The notes under the pieces: generated by a model
What the model was told of the DNA's origin: nothing
The model's input: only the letters and a program-made list of their open reading frames with translations
Databases searched by the model: none
Made by a program: the position numbers and the translations under genes
Source: Bradyrhizobium sp. WSM471
Lineage (GTDB): Bacteria > Pseudomonadota > Alphaproteobacteria > Rhizobiales > Xanthobacteraceae
Direction of reading: 5' to 3'
NCBI RefSeq assembly: GCF_000244915.1
Contig: NZ_CM001442.1
Location: 1,736,001-1,800,000 of the forward strand
DNA length: 64,000 bases
Shown: positions 46,477-55,132 of the stretch, one piece after another
Layout: each line of letters starts with the position of its first letter
How positions within the stretch are numbered: the stretch's first letter is position 1

Positions 46477-47171
46477 GAGCGGCGATGGCTTTCTCAAAGT
46501 TGTAAATTCGACCGCAACTTTGCTTAAATAGGAAATTCATCATAGCGGCAATCACGCGGTGAAAATCATCTCGTTGGCGCAATATAAAGCGACATTTATG
46601 CACATTCGAGCGGACTTGCGCCGTTTTTCGGTGTTGCTGACCGAGATGCTATCGAACGTAAATGGGCGGGCTGACTGTCTCTGATTTAGCAGGTGCCCAC
46701 TCAGGTGAATGATCCGAAGCGCCTGGAGCATCGTTCGGAGATCGGACCCCTAAGTTCTTCAACGGATCTGCCTTAAGCTCGTCCCGCGCGCGTGGTTTTT
46801 GCATTTGGCGTACGCCGCGAACACTGCGCTTGTTGCCGCCCATAGCGAGTTTGCTGGCGACCATAGTCACTGTTGACTACACGCAAGCCTCTGATTTTGA
46901 ATCGCGGGTGCGATCTCATGAGGTCTTCGCGTTTTCGAGAACTGGTGCAGGATTTCGGCGCTAATGTAGATTGATTCGACAGAAAAGCACCTCCGGTCGG
47001 CAATATGCTTTCTTGAGATCCGTGCCCGAATCTCGTGAATTGGCCAAGCTGATTCCAGGCAGGTGTTTCACGGATGGACAACAGGAAGATAACTGCCGCT
47101 TGGCGTTGCTAGATGGCTGGTGACGTGGAAGTCGGCAATGAATTCCAGGGTTCAGGGAGGCAGATTCTGAC
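46477..47171. other. Divergent promoter region, M20 peptidase / racemase
   Basis: About 695 bases with no credible gene. GGGAGG at 47155-47160 is the ribosome-binding site of the racemase-like gene. No copy of the other motifs of this window was found. Confidence 0.4.
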
Positions 47172-47861
47172 ATGGCGCAGAAAAGTGGGGCGCTTGGCGT
47201 GTTGCAGTTACAGAATACTCCACAGACCATGGCGGGATCGCTCAGCAATCCTGCTACCTTCCCGTTTCCTACGCTTTATCGCCAAGCTCCAGGCGCATGG
47301 ACGAAGAATGTCGTTTTCGGTGGCGAGGACGACAAAATGGAAGCCGCATTCATAAGCGCAGCGAAGGATTTGGTGCGTGAGGGGGCGGTCGCGATCACGA
47401 GCAATTGCGGATTCACGATTAAGTACCAGAAGGCTATGGCGCGGGCCCTAACTGTGCCTGTTTCGATGTCCTCTTTGCTGCTCCTGCCGTATCTTATGGC
47501 CACGATCAAGGGGCGAGTCGGCGTAATGACGTTCGATTCAAGGCCCCTGAGCACTGATCTGCTAAAACTCGCCGGTGTCGTGTCGCTCGATCGTGTCGTG
47601 GTTGCTGGCATTGAAAATTCTGAGACCTGGCGCATCATGTCGGGGCCTGAGAATAATTACACCATTCCACAAGTCGCCAGAGACGTGGGAGCCGCAATCG
47701 CACTTATGCGAAAGCAACACGACGATATCGAGGCCGTCCTGTTCGAATGTGCGGGGTTTCCAATAGTGACGCAGCAGGTGCGTGAGCAGACCGGCCTGCC
47801 GGTATATGACGCCGTTACCAACGCGAAGCTATTGATGAGTAGATACAACGTCCCAGTCTAA
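47172..47861 (+). CDS. Aspartate/glutamate racemase-superfamily protein
   Basis: 229 residues. Two conserved catalytic-type cysteines, in TSNCGFT (about residue 80) and FECAGFP (about residue 195), the pair that flips the alpha-carbon proton in Asp/Glu/hydantoin racemases. The N-terminus GALGVLQLQNTPQTMAG is typical for the unspecific subgroup. Cofactor-independent, cytoplasmic. Substrate unknown: an amino acid, hydantoin or a maleate-type reaction are all possible. Ribosome-binding site GGGAGG, 11 bases of spacing. Confidence 0.8.
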   Translation: MAQKSGALGVLQLQNTPQTMAGSLSNPATFPFPTLYRQAPGAWTKNVVFGGEDDKMEAAFISAAKDLVREGAVAITSNCGFTIKYQKAMARALTVPVSMSSLLLLPYLMATIKGRVGVMTFDSRPLSTDLLKLAGVVSLDRVVVAGIENSETWRIMSGPENNYTIPQVARDVGAAIALMRKQHDDIEAVLFECAGFPIVTQQVREQTGLPVYDAVTNAKLLMSRYNVPV

Positions 47862-48484
47862 GTCTCAGCCGACCCTTCAACCACGTTCGTAAGCGAACTC
47901 TGAGTTGTCAATGCGGTATGGGGGGGCGAGCGGGTCGGTCGCTCTGGCTGATCCCGGCCATCGATTTGGCGGCGTGAAGCTCTTGTGGTTGACCTACCAC
48001 GAGAGCTGCGCGCATGCCAATCTCCTTGCGACTCAGAAAGCCATCTGCACCCACGCGATTTCATGAGGCCTCCTCTGGAGCGAGCGAGGCGTGTTGTGCG
48101 TGCCTTCGGAATGAAGTTTCCGTCGGTCGGAGATGAGTGCTCTGAATAAAAGTAAACCCGTTTATCACACGTTCGCGTTCAGATAATTGGAAGCACCGAG
48201 GAAGATCAAAAACCCAAACCTTGCCGCCTTTCCGCGCTCCGTTTCGAGATGGAGCGGCAATTATGCGTGCCAACGCCTGAATTCGCATGATTCAGGCGTA
48301 AGCGTCAGGTTAATCTTAAACTAGCACGGTTCCGGGCCCTTAGTCGGGTCGCTTTACCCAGTTCGCCGTCACGCCGAAGTCGAGGGCAGAGATCGAAAAG
48401 TTCGGTCGAAAGGCTCTCTTCGTCCGATGCTGCGTATCTCATGTGCATGACGCGCAGCGCATTCTGTCAGAAAGGGGAATCGCC
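47862..48484. other. Spacer upstream of dipeptide-type ABC operon
   Basis: About 620 bases with small frames only and no recognised motif. AAAGGGG near 48471 is the ribosome-binding site of the next gene. Confidence 0.4.
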
Positions 48485-50149
48485 ATGACCCGAGCTATCA
48501 CCACGCTCGACGATCTTCGCTCCGGCCTCACGCCTCTCGAGAACCATTTGATTGACGGTTTTGTTGATGGCCGCGTGAGCCGTCGAGAGCTTTTGCGGCA
48601 CGGCAGCTTACTTGGCCTGTCGCTGCCGTTCCTTGGGCGGGTAGCATTGGCGGCTGGCTTCGGTGTAGCGCCGACGGCAGCCGGCGCCCTCCCTCAGCCT
48701 GGTGCCACCATTCGGGTCGCATGCTACCCCCCGTCGACGGCCGTCGACCCTGTGAAGGCTTCCAACGCCCCCTTGTACCTGATGCTTCAGCAGGTCGGTG
48801 AGTATCTCTGCATCGATGGACCGGACCTGCTGCCGAAGCCTTGTCTTGCGAAAAGCTGGAAGCCTAACGAGGATGGCACCGTCTGGACCTTCGCGCTGCG
48901 CAAAGGCGTCAAATTCCATTCGGGCGGCGAAATGAAGGCCGACGACGTCGTTGCGACCTTCGACCGGCTGACCGATCCGAAAAATTCCTCAGGCGCGCTC
49001 TCGGCGTTCAAGGGAATCCTCCAGAACGGCGGTGCCAGGAAGGTGGAAGACTACACCGTAGAATTTCATCTCGACAGTCCGAACGGCAACTTCCCCTACT
49101 TGGTCTCGTCTGACACCCCCAATGCTATTATCCTGCCCGCGAGCTACTCCGGCAATTTTGAGGAGACGTGGGACGGTACTGGTCCGTTCAAGATCGACAA
49201 GTACACCCGGAACGTTGGTGCGAGTTTTGTGCGCAATGAAAATTACTGGGGCGCGCAGGCGCTGCCAGCGCGGACAGAATTCACGTTCTTTGCTGATATC
49301 CAGCCGCAAATCGTTGCTCTTCAGGCCGGACAGGTCGATATCATTAATACGGTTTCCGCGCTTGCCGGTGTAGCGCTGCTGGACGATCCGACGGTGGATG
49401 TCATGAGTCTACATTCCGTTGCGCATCAGCCGGTTAATATGCGGTGCGACAGCGAATTCTTCAAAGATCCGCGTGTCCGTCAGGCCGTTGCGCTATGCCT
49501 GGATCGCGAAAAACTTACAAAAGGTCTATTGAAGGGGCGCGGCGTGGTCGGCAATGACAGCCCGTTCGCCTCCATCTATCCCTCGATGGACCCGACGATC
49601 CGGCAACGCAATCAGGACATCAGCAAGGCAAAAGAGCTGATGAAGGCGGCGGGGATGGAGAAGGGTTTCCAGGTCACGCTCACCACGATGCAATATCTTG
49701 AAGTCCCGGCTTACGCACAGCTCATCCAGAGTTGGGTGAAGGAAATCGGCATCGAGCTAAAGCTCGAAGTCATGGACCGGGCCTCCTTTTACGGCAGTCT
49801 TGTCCCCGGCAAATCGCCATACTTGGACTCAGCAATGAGCATCTCCGACTTCGGCCACCGCGGCGTGCCAAACGTCTACCTCACATCATCGTTGATGAGC
49901 AGTGGCCCTTGGAATCCGGCACACTTCAAGAACACCGAGTTTGACACCCTGGCCAACAGCTATATCGCCGCACTTGACCTCGATGCGCAGCGAGCTGCCG
50001 CAGGGAAAATCCAGCGGCTACTGCTGCAAGAAACACCGGTGCTCTACGGTTATTTCTACGACAAATTGACCGTGGTGAAGCGCGGCATCACAGGGGTCCA
50101 GCCGACCGGCATGATGCAGCTCTTCCTTCAGAATGCGGGAAAGCGATAA
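48485..50149 (+). CDS. Dipeptide/oligopeptide-type ABC transporter, substrate-binding protein
   Basis: About 554 residues from the ATG at 48485; a start at 48443 is less likely. A long N-terminus with a twin-arginine motif (SRRELLRHGSLLGLSL) suggests Tat export. The rest is an SBP_bac_5 domain (LAKSWKPNEDGTVWTFALRKGVKFHSG, DDVVATFDRL). It opens a four-gene uptake operon. Peptide-type binding proteins also take up opines, nickel or carnitine-like compounds, so the ligand is open. Confidence 0.9.
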   Translation: MTRAITTLDDLRSGLTPLENHLIDGFVDGRVSRRELLRHGSLLGLSLPFLGRVALAAGFGVAPTAAGALPQPGATIRVACYPPSTAVDPVKASNAPLYLMLQQVGEYLCIDGPDLLPKPCLAKSWKPNEDGTVWTFALRKGVKFHSGGEMKADDVVATFDRLTDPKNSSGALSAFKGILQNGGARKVEDYTVEFHLDSPNGNFPYLVSSDTPNAIILPASYSGNFEETWDGTGPFKIDKYTRNVGASFVRNENYWGAQALPARTEFTFFADIQPQIVALQAGQVDIINTVSALAGVALLDDPTVDVMSLHSVAHQPVNMRCDSEFFKDPRVRQAVALCLDREKLTKGLLKGRGVVGNDSPFASIYPSMDPTIRQRNQDISKAKELMKAAGMEKGFQVTLTTMQYLEVPAYAQLIQSWVKEIGIELKLEVMDRASFYGSLVPGKSPYLDSAMSISDFGHRGVPNVYLTSSLMSSGPWNPAHFKNTEFDTLANSYIAALDLDAQRAAAGKIQRLLLQETPVLYGYFYDKLTVVKRGITGVQPTGMMQLFLQNAGKR

Positions 50150-50217
50150 CTTCGCTCGGCTCGCGTGAATTGGTCCAGCGACGATCAATTGTTCCACCGA
50201 CTTAGCCAAAGAACATC

Positions 50218-51174
50218 ATGAAGCGCTTCCTTGCTCGACGATTCGCGTTTTCATTGATGACTCTCTTCTTACTGAGCCTGCTCGTTTTCTTTGCCGGACA
50301 GGTTCTGCCCGGCAACGTTGGACGCGCTATCCTCGGGCCCTTCGCCGATCAGCTTGCGGTAGATGAGCTGAACCACCAGCTCGGGGTCGATCGATCGTTC
50401 CTCGTACAATATGGCACGTGGATCTGGCATCTTATTCAATGCGACATGGGGGAGTCGTACATCTATCGGACCCCGGTCGCGCCCTTCGTAATGCAGGCGC
50501 TTGGTCATTCACTGAAACTTGCGGCGCTGGCCTTTCTCTTCGTCGTGCCGCTCGGCATATTCGGTGGGGTGCTGGCTGCGCTGAACTTGAACCGGCCAAT
50601 TGATCGCATTATCAGCATCGCGGGTGTGTCGATGACGGCACTACCCGAGTTTGTCACCGGCATCGTGCTGATCCTGCTCTTCGGCGTCTGGCTGCGCTGG
50701 CTGCCAATCTCCGCCGCCTGGCCGGATGGCGCGGGGCCCTTGGTCCAAGTCTACTATCTGATCTTGCCCGCGATGCCGCTCGTCCTTGTCCTGTTTGGGT
50801 ACATTGCCCGAATGGCACGTGCAGGAATGATCGAGGCGCTCGACTCTGACTACACCCGCACCGCCGTCCTGAAGGGCCTTCCTTGGCGAGGGGTCATCTG
50901 GCGGCACGTCCTCAGGAACGCCCTACTGCCGACAATCACTGTCATCGCCAGCCAAACAGGCTACCTCATTGGCGGACTTGTGGTGGTGGAGACATTGTTC
51001 CGATACCAGGGAATCGGATCGTTGATCTTCAACGCGGCCAAGAGCAAGGATTTCCCGATGCTTGAGGCGTGCGTACTGACTATTGGCATTATCTATGCCG
51101 TAGCGACTTTGATCGCCGATCTCCTCTACTCTCTTCTCAACCCGCGCATTCGGATTGGGAATGCCAATGACTAA
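50218..51174 (+). CDS. ABC transporter permease, DppB-like
   Basis: 318 residues, six hydrophobic segments, N-terminal RRFAFSLMTLFLLSLLVFFAGQ and a coupling region with DSDYTRTAVLKGLPWRGVIWRH. Inner-membrane half of the channel. It ends in a TAA that overlaps the start region of the next permease. Confidence 0.9.
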   Translation: MKRFLARRFAFSLMTLFLLSLLVFFAGQVLPGNVGRAILGPFADQLAVDELNHQLGVDRSFLVQYGTWIWHLIQCDMGESYIYRTPVAPFVMQALGHSLKLAALAFLFVVPLGIFGGVLAALNLNRPIDRIISIAGVSMTALPEFVTGIVLILLFGVWLRWLPISAAWPDGAGPLVQVYYLILPAMPLVLVLFGYIARMARAGMIEALDSDYTRTAVLKGLPWRGVIWRHVLRNALLPTITVIASQTGYLIGGLVVVETLFRYQGIGSLIFNAAKSKDFPMLEACVLTIGIIYAVATLIADLLYSLLNPRIRIGNAND

Positions 51175-52024
51175 CCTCGCCGCCGCTGTACCATCGAGCA
51201 GGCGCCAGGAGATTTTCTCCGGGCTGTTCCGCTCGAGCTCGTTTCTGGTTGGCATGACCATCGTGCTTTTCTGGGTGATCTGCGCCCTTTTCGGGCGCAG
51301 CTTCGTACCCTACGATCCCTTAGCCGAGGACATCCTGAATGCGCTCGGGCGCCCCTCGCAAGAACACTGGTTCGGCACCGATCAGCTCGGCCGCGATATC
51401 TTTTCCCGCGTCATTGTTGGCTCGCGCGACATCCTCGCCGTCGCGCCTCTCGCCACGATCCTGGCCACCGTTGTTGGAACCGTGCTTGGCCTTCTCGCCG
51501 GCTATTTCCGAGGCATCGTCGATGACCTCGTCTCGCGACTGATCGAGGCGAAGATGGCAATCCCGTCGGTCATTGTCGCGCTAATTGCGATCGTCGCGCT
51601 CGGGACTTCCAATATGACAGTCATCATCGTCATCGGCCTCTCCTTCGGTACTCTCATCGCCCGCACCGTCCGCTCTGCCGTGCTATCGGAACGGGAGCTC
51701 GACTACGTCGCTGCGGCCGCTCTCCGCCGAGAGAATGCCGCACACATCATGTTCTTCGAAATTCTACCCAACATAATCCCGCCCATTCTCGTGGAATCAA
51801 CGGTGCGCCTCGGTTATGCGATCTTCGCCGTCGCCACGCTGAGCTTCATCGGATTTGGCCTGCAGCCACCCTCGCCGGATTGGGGATTGTCGATCTCGAC
51901 CAACTACGGGATGACCAGCGGGGGATATTGGTGGACGGTGCTTTTCGACGCGCTGGCCATTGCTAGCCTCGTAGTTGGGGTAAATTTGCTAGCCGACGGG
52001 CTGCATGGAGCCCTCGATGGTTGA
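51167..52024 (+). CDS. ABC transporter permease, DppC-like
   Basis: About 285 residues from the ATG at 51167, which has GGGA with about 6 bases of spacing; a TTG at 51155 and an ATG at 51161 are poorer starts. N-terminal OppC domain, then the motif HWFGTDQLGRDIFSRV and a coupling loop (ELDYVAAAALRRENAAHIMF). Overlaps both neighbours by a few bases, so translation is coupled. Confidence 0.9.
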   Translation: MTNLAAAVPSSRRQEIFSGLFRSSSFLVGMTIVLFWVICALFGRSFVPYDPLAEDILNALGRPSQEHWFGTDQLGRDIFSRVIVGSRDILAVAPLATILATVVGTVLGLLAGYFRGIVDDLVSRLIEAKMAIPSVIVALIAIVALGTSNMTVIIVIGLSFGTLIARTVRSAVLSERELDYVAAAALRRENAAHIMFFEILPNIIPPILVESTVRLGYAIFAVATLSFIGFGLQPPSPDWGLSISTNYGMTSGGYWWTVLFDALAIASLVVGVNLLADGLHGALDG

Positions 52025-54071
52025 GCCTGCGTTTCGCCTGGACCGACTGTCGGTAGCCTATCGCGCTGGCGGGCAAAGCCGTGCGGTGCTGCGCGACGTA
52101 AGTTTCGAGATCGCTTGCGGCGAAGCATACGGGCTGGTCGGGGAGTCAGGCTGCGGCAAATCTACTGTGGCGTTCACAGCGGTGCGCTATCTGCCCCGGA
52201 ACGGCCGAATTACTGGCGGGTCAGTTATACTCGACGGCGCGGAGGTGATGCGGCTCGGGCCCGACGCGCTTAGGGACTTGCGGGCAAAAAAAATCTCGAT
52301 GGTTTATCAGGACCCTGGCAAAGCGCTGAACCCTTCCCTGAAGGTCGGGCGGCAGTTGGTCGAGGTATTCGAGGTGACGCGCATCCCGCCGGCACAACGC
52401 GAAACTCGTGCACTCGAGATGCTGAAAAAGGTGCGAATCGCTGATCCCAGCTCAGTCATGCAACGCTATCCGCATCAGCTCTCAGGCGGAATGCTGCAGC
52501 GTGTATTGATCGCGATGGCGTTGGCGAACGATCCCGCAATGCTTATTCTGGACGAGCCCACGACCGGTCTGGACGCTACCGTGGAGGCCGAGGTCCTCGA
52601 CCTCATCACCGATCTTCGGCGCGAGTTTGGTACCTCGATCCTGTTCATCAGCCATAACCTCGCGGTTGTGGCGAAGACATGCGACCGCATCGGTGTCCTT
52701 TATGCGGGGATGCTGGTCGAGGAAGGGCCGACGCAAGAGATCCTGGGTTCACCGCGCCACCCGTACACTCGGGCGCTTCTGCGGTGCCTGCCGCGAGGCG
52801 GGCAGCGCAAGGACCAAGGACGGCTCGACACGATTCCTGGCTTTCTACCCTTGCCCGGCGCGCTGCTGCCGGGATGCCCCTTCGCCGAACGCTGTTTGCT
52901 CGCCGACGATCGCTGCAGAACGGAAATTCCTGAGCTGCGAGATTCTAACGGTCGGCTCGTGCGTTGCCACTACTCGGATCGGACCGCTGATCACCCCCCT
53001 GCCGCACCGGCCGATGCGCGGGTACCAAAGCCCACATTGGCGGCAGCGCCGGTCCTGCGGATTGCCAATCTTTCGAAGACTTATGGCCAAGGCAACCATG
53101 CGGTCCGCGCGGTTGTCGATGTTTCCCTAAGCCTGCTCCAGGGAGAAACACTAGGTCTGGTCGGCGAGTCCGGCTCAGGCAAAACCACCCTGGCCCGGAT
53201 GCTTTTGGGCCTCGTGCGTCCCGATTCCGGCGGAACGATCGAGCTCGACGGCAAGCCCCTCGCTGCCAGTCTCGACCGCAGAACGGATCAAGAGGTGAAG
53301 GCGGTACAGATCATCTTCCAAAATCCAGACGCGGCGCTGAATCGCTCCCACTCTGTCGGCCGCATCATTGGTCGCGCATTGCGCAAGCTCGGGGGCTTGC
53401 GCGGTACCGAGTTTGCGGACCGGCTCGATGCACTCGTAGCGGCGGTCCGGCTGACTACCCGACACCTAGCTCTCCGGCCGCGGCAGCTCTCAGGCGGGCT
53501 TAAACAGCGGGTGGCAATAGCCAGAAGCTTTGCCGGCGATCCTCGCGTGGTGGTCTGCGACGAACCCACCTCGGCGCTTGACGTCTCAGTTCAGGCTGCG
53601 ATCTTGAATCTTCTTGCCGACCTTCAGACCGCCCGCGCTACCAGCTACCTTTTCATATCGCACGATCTCGGCGTCGTCCGCTATCTCTCCGACAGAATTG
53701 CCGTGCTTTACCTCGGACGCATCATGGAGCTGGGCCCATCAGAGCAGGTTTTCGAAGGTCCAAGCCATCCTTACACGGAAGCTCTTCTTTCAGCTGCCCC
53801 CGACCTTGACGGGACCATCAAATCGCGCATCCGTCTGACGGGCGAAATCCCCTCCGCCGCGAATCCGCCGTCGGGCTGCGTCTTTCAGAGCCGATGTCCG
53901 CGTAAGATCGGAGCGATCTGTGAGATCATCGAGCCGCCGCTGATAGAAGCGCGGTCCGGCCACGTGATCCGCTGCCACATCAGCCCCACAGACCTCGAGC
54001 GCCTTCAACAGCAAACAAAGGCGGCGCAAAGTCGAGAGCAAGGTTGGCCTGCTCGCGTCAGTGCCAACTGA
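52017..54071 (+). CDS. Fused DppD-DppF-type ABC ATPase
   Basis: About 684 residues holding two complete ATPases in one chain. First half: Walker A GESGCGKST, signature LSGGMLQRVLIAMAL, then oligo_HPY with a Cys-rich GCPFAERCLLADDRC. Second half: GESGSGKTT, LSGGLKQRVAIARS, and a second Cys-rich SGCVFQSRCPRKIGAIC. In most peptide transporters these are two genes; the fusion is known in alphaproteobacteria. ATG at 52017 overlaps the permease stop (ATGGTTGA); an ATG at 52005 is possible. Confidence 0.93.
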   Translation: MVEPAFRLDRLSVAYRAGGQSRAVLRDVSFEIACGEAYGLVGESGCGKSTVAFTAVRYLPRNGRITGGSVILDGAEVMRLGPDALRDLRAKKISMVYQDPGKALNPSLKVGRQLVEVFEVTRIPPAQRETRALEMLKKVRIADPSSVMQRYPHQLSGGMLQRVLIAMALANDPAMLILDEPTTGLDATVEAEVLDLITDLRREFGTSILFISHNLAVVAKTCDRIGVLYAGMLVEEGPTQEILGSPRHPYTRALLRCLPRGGQRKDQGRLDTIPGFLPLPGALLPGCPFAERCLLADDRCRTEIPELRDSNGRLVRCHYSDRTADHPPAAPADARVPKPTLAAAPVLRIANLSKTYGQGNHAVRAVVDVSLSLLQGETLGLVGESGSGKTTLARMLLGLVRPDSGGTIELDGKPLAASLDRRTDQEVKAVQIIFQNPDAALNRSHSVGRIIGRALRKLGGLRGTEFADRLDALVAAVRLTTRHLALRPRQLSGGLKQRVAIARSFAGDPRVVVCDEPTSALDVSVQAAILNLLADLQTARATSYLFISHDLGVVRYLSDRIAVLYLGRIMELGPSEQVFEGPSHPYTEALLSAAPDLDGTIKSRIRLTGEIPSAANPPSGCVFQSRCPRKIGAICEIIEPPLIEARSGHVIRCHISPTDLERLQQQTKAAQSREQGWPARVSAN

Positions 54072-54155
54072 CGCGATAAAATCTTCGCGTTCTGGCGATC
54101 AAGCGCCGAATTTCTCCTTCACGGCAGCTCATATTAGTCAAATTCAGATAGGGAG

Positions 54156-54179
54156 CCCGGTACTATTTCTGCCAAATGG
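54156..54179 (+). promoter_or_regulatory. CCCGGTACTATTT motif, copy C
   Basis: CCCGGTACTATTTCTGCCAAATGG, one base different from copies A and B in the first 13. The second arm is AAATGG instead of AAATAG, so the inverted repeat is imperfect. It ends 36 bases before the BKACE start, a position fitting a promoter with TACTAT as the -10 box. Confidence 0.5.
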
Positions 54180-54215
54180 AATGCATCGCCGTTTGGCAAA
54201 GAGGAGAAGGCGAGA

Positions 54216-55112
54216 ATGATTTCCGAGGTTTTCATTACTTGTGCGGTTACAGGGGGAGGGCCGGCTCCGAGCAGCCCGCATGTGCCGGTGACCCCGGAGC
54301 AGATTGCGGATTCGGCGATCGAGGCGGCGCGCGCGGGGGCGGCGGTGGTGCACCTCCACGTCCGCGATCCCGAGACCAAGCGAGGCTCGCGGAATCCAGC
54401 GCTGTTTCGGGAAGTGGTCCAGCGCATACGGAAGTCGGATGTCAATCCGGTTATCAACTTGACCGTGGGGGCGGGCGGCGACCTTACGCTCGGTGGGGCC
54501 GACACTCCCTTGCCGCCGAACCCGGTGGGGACGGATCTGCCAGGCGTGATCGAGCGACTGGCGCACGTCGAAGAATTGCGTCCTGAGATTTGCACTCTCG
54601 ATTGCGGGACGATGAATTGGAGCTCCGCCGGGGGGCATTACATCATGACCAATACGTACGGAATGCTGCGCGCGATGGCAGCGCGTGTCAAAGAACTCGG
54701 GGTTTGTCCTGAGCTTGAGGTTTTCGATACCGGACAACTGGTCACCGTGCACGACCTGATGAAAGAAGGGCTGATCGGGGACTCACCGCTCATCCAGCTA
54801 TGCATGGGAATTCGCTACGGCGCTCCCGACGATCTGACCACGCTGATGGCGCTGGTCCACCAGCTCCCGCCACGAGCCGTCTACTCCGCCTTCTCGATCG
54901 GACGGATGCAGCTTCCCTATGCGGCATTGGCACCGTTGGTGGGCGCCAACGTGCGGGTAGGGCTGGAGGATAATGTGTACCTTTCTCGCGGTCGGCTGGC
55001 GACTAACGCGGAACTCGTCAAGCGGGCGGCGGAGATTCTCGACGGGATCGGAGTGCGGGTGATGAGACCTGAAGAGGTGCGCCAGAAGCTCGCCCTCAAG
55101 GTTCATGTCTGA
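54216..55112 (+). CDS. Beta-keto acid cleavage enzyme (BKACE/DUF849), probably 3-dehydrocarnitine-specific
   Basis: 298 residues. BKACE enzymes condense a beta-keto acid with acetyl-CoA to give acetoacetate and a new CoA ester. The zinc ligands H46 and H48 (VVHLHVRDP) and an E at about 251 (VGLEDNVYL) are present. GAGGAGAAGG precedes the ATG. The next gene is a carnitine dehydrogenase/thioesterase fusion, so the likely reaction is 3-dehydrocarnitine + acetyl-CoA to betainyl-CoA + acetoacetate. Substrate assigned from context. Confidence 0.88.
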   Translation: MISEVFITCAVTGGGPAPSSPHVPVTPEQIADSAIEAARAGAAVVHLHVRDPETKRGSRNPALFREVVQRIRKSDVNPVINLTVGAGGDLTLGGADTPLPPNPVGTDLPGVIERLAHVEELRPEICTLDCGTMNWSSAGGHYIMTNTYGMLRAMAARVKELGVCPELEVFDTGQLVTVHDLMKEGLIGDSPLIQLCMGIRYGAPDDLTTLMALVHQLPPRAVYSAFSIGRMQLPYAALAPLVGANVRVGLEDNVYLSRGRLATNAELVKRAAEILDGIGVRVMRPEEVRQKLALKVHV

Positions 55113-55132
55113 GAGAGTTAAGGTTCATGTCT
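55098..55132. repeat. 13-bp direct repeat at the BKACE/LcdH junction
   Basis: AAGGTTCATGTCT occurs at 55098-55110 (end of BKACE) and 55120-55132 (start of the next gene), 22 bases apart. The second copy supplies the ATG of the carnitine dehydrogenase. It looks like a small tandem duplication or a recombination scar. Confidence 0.5.

Noticed and set aside
48485..54071. Assigning the dipeptide-type transporter to carnitine uptake
   Set aside because: It lies next to the carnitine genes but does not carry the CCCGRTACTATTT motif, and this transporter class has many ligands.
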